DNA of 5,737 nt from Fibrobacterota bacterium (GTDB taxonomy: Bacteria > Fibrobacterota > Chitinivibrionia > Chitinivibrionales > JANQEN01). The DNA is taken from the NCBI GenBank assembly GCA_030619215.1, contig JAUXBV010000264.1, positions 1-5,737 of the forward strand, given 5' to 3'. Positions 4,840-5,737 of this stretch are shown piece by piece (the first letter of the stretch is position 1; each line of letters opens with the position of its first letter). The position numbers were made by a program, and so were the translations under genes. The notes below the pieces were generated by a model, which worked only from the letters and a program-made list of their open reading frames with translations, did not search any database and was not told the origin of the DNA.

Positions 4840-5737
4840 ATGACCCTTTTCTTTGTTATCCTCCTCCTTGCAGCACTGGCGATTTCGACCTATATTCTCC
4901 TTCGCGGCAATTTGACCACCGGTAGAAAGACAATACTCATTCTTAACCGTCTAACAATTGTAACGATTCTCGTCCTTGCCTTTTTCCAGCCCTCATTTAA
5001 AATAACGAGCATTGCCTCTCAGGAAAATATCGTGCCTGTTCTTATAGATCTCTCCTCCAGTATGCGGTTGTTTAATGCAGACTCGGTTTTAACTTCTTTT
5101 GTGGAGTTTTTTTCATCGTCCCAATACGATAAAGACCGGACATTACCAACGTTTAAATTTTTTGGTTTCGGGGATTCCCTCCGGCCAATTAGGGATTTGA
5201 AATCACTGGAATTTAATGATAAAAACAGTATCTTCCCTAGATTCTTTAACGATCCCCATATAAAAAATTGCGGGAAAATAATACTTTTATCTGATGGTAA
5301 CTGGTCCAATACTGTTTCGCAGAAAAATAGTATTCATGAAAAAGAGTGTTTATACACCCCCCTTCTGCAGGTATTAAATCCTTCATATATTCAAGTTGAG
5401 GCCCCAAATATCGTAAAGTCGACCGTAAAAGAGCCAACAGTAAAGGTGCCGGTTGTTTTGAGCGGTTATAATAAGGGAAACGATCCTGTTTTTATCACTC
5501 TTCGAAAGGGAGAGCAAATAGTAACAGAAAAGAAACTGCAGGTTGATACAGGATTTTTCACTGAGATAATATCTATACCGATAAAAACAAAGAGTGTCGG
5601 TTCCCACCTGCTGGAGCTGGGTGCAAAGCTTGGAGATACCATAAAAAGCAATTGTTATATTCTGCATGATGTTAAACCAAGCGATTTTTCAGCATATCTC
5701 TATTCGTCCCGCCCATCCCTTGACAGAAAATTCTTAA
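4840..5737 (+). CDS. Membrane-anchored von Willebrand A domain protein, 3' end cut by window edge
   Basis: The frame stays open from ATG 4840 to the right edge (299 codons visible); an in-frame TAA at 4834-4836 precedes the start. Two membrane helices are seen at about 3-22 (LFFVILLLAALAISTYIL) and 31-50 (TILILNRLTIVTILVLAFF). A VWA-like domain follows with the MIDAS motif DLSSS (70-74) and a second acidic loop LLSDGNWS (149-156). Residues about 185-276 look like a beta-rich, Ig-like domain (PTVKVPVVLSGYNKGNDPVFITLRKG region). The last visible residues, FSAYLYSSRPSLDRKFL, resemble the lead-in to the glutamine-amidotransferase-like domain in large uncharacterised VWA membrane proteins, so such a domain is predicted beyond the edge. 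It starts 12 nt after nadB, with only a weak AGG before the ATG, and is very likely co-transcribed with nadB. Function is unknown; metal-dependent protein binding at the membrane surface is the family expectation. Confidence 0.85.
   Translation, partial: MTLFFVILLLAALAISTYILLRGNLTTGRKTILILNRLTIVTILVLAFFQPSFKITSIASQENIVPVLIDLSSSMRLFNADSVLTSFVEFFSSSQYDKDRTLPTFKFFGFGDSLRPIRDLKSLEFNDKNSIFPRFFNDPHIKNCGKIILLSDGNWSNTVSQKNSIHEKECLYTPLLQVLNPSYIQVEAPNIVKSTVKEPTVKVPVVLSGYNKGNDPVFITLRKGEQIVTEKKLQVDTGFFTEIISIPIKTKSVGSHLLELGAKLGDTIKSNCYILHDVKPSDFSAYLYSSRPSLDRKFL

Noticed and set aside
5019..5667. Minus-strand open frames opposite the VWA gene
   Set aside because: The plus-strand frame is uninterrupted with membrane helices, a complete MIDAS and a second acidic loop; the minus-strand frames have no recognisable features.

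Overview
The window looks like chromosomal DNA of a Gram-negative (diderm) bacterium. The evidence is an ExbB/ExbD-type inner-membrane motor module, a D-arabinose-5-phosphate isomerase (first step of the Kdo branch of LPS synthesis) and a small protein with a signal peptide. Base composition is moderate with AT-rich intergenic gaps. Most starts lack a good Shine-Dalgarno sequence. Together with the architecture of the ExbB/ExbD and von Willebrand proteins, this would fit a Fibrobacterota/FCB-like or deltaproteobacterial-type lineage. That assignment is an impression from protein style, not a demonstrated placement. No tRNA, rRNA, CRISPR array or transposase gene was seen.

Left half (minus strand, transcribed right to left): a small exported protein (2411-2088), then a standalone ExbB/TolQ/MotA-family protein (1825-1058), then after 14 nt a second ExbB paralog fused in frame to an ExbD/TolR domain (1043 to beyond base 1). 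The two ExbB parts align without gaps over about 210 residues with about 43% identity (hand count), so they are a duplicated pair. In the ExbD part, the membrane aspartate that carries protons in ExbD, TolR and MotB is an asparagine (N243). Between the small gene and exbB lies a nested inverted repeat of about 140 bp: 15-bp outer arms, 28-bp perfect inner arms and flanking AATT. It looks like a non-autonomous mobile or REP-like element, and its left end may supply the -35 box for exbB.

Right half (plus strand): a 144-bp divergent intergenic region is followed by a CBS-less arabinose-5-phosphate isomerase (2556-3152), a full-length L-aspartate oxidase NadB (3205-4827) and, 12 nt later, the start of a large membrane protein with a von Willebrand A domain (4840 to beyond the right edge). 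The isomerase feeds Kdo/LPS synthesis and NadB makes iminoaspartate for NAD. The VWA protein has no assignable role, although the end of the visible part predicts a glutamine-amidotransferase-like domain further on.

The most interesting system is the small secreted protein plus standalone ExbB plus ExbB-ExbD fusion. A pentamer built from both ExbB forms could recover the 5:2 stoichiometry of this motor family, with a non-protonatable ExbD helix supplied by the fusion. Everything beyond domain identity here is inference.
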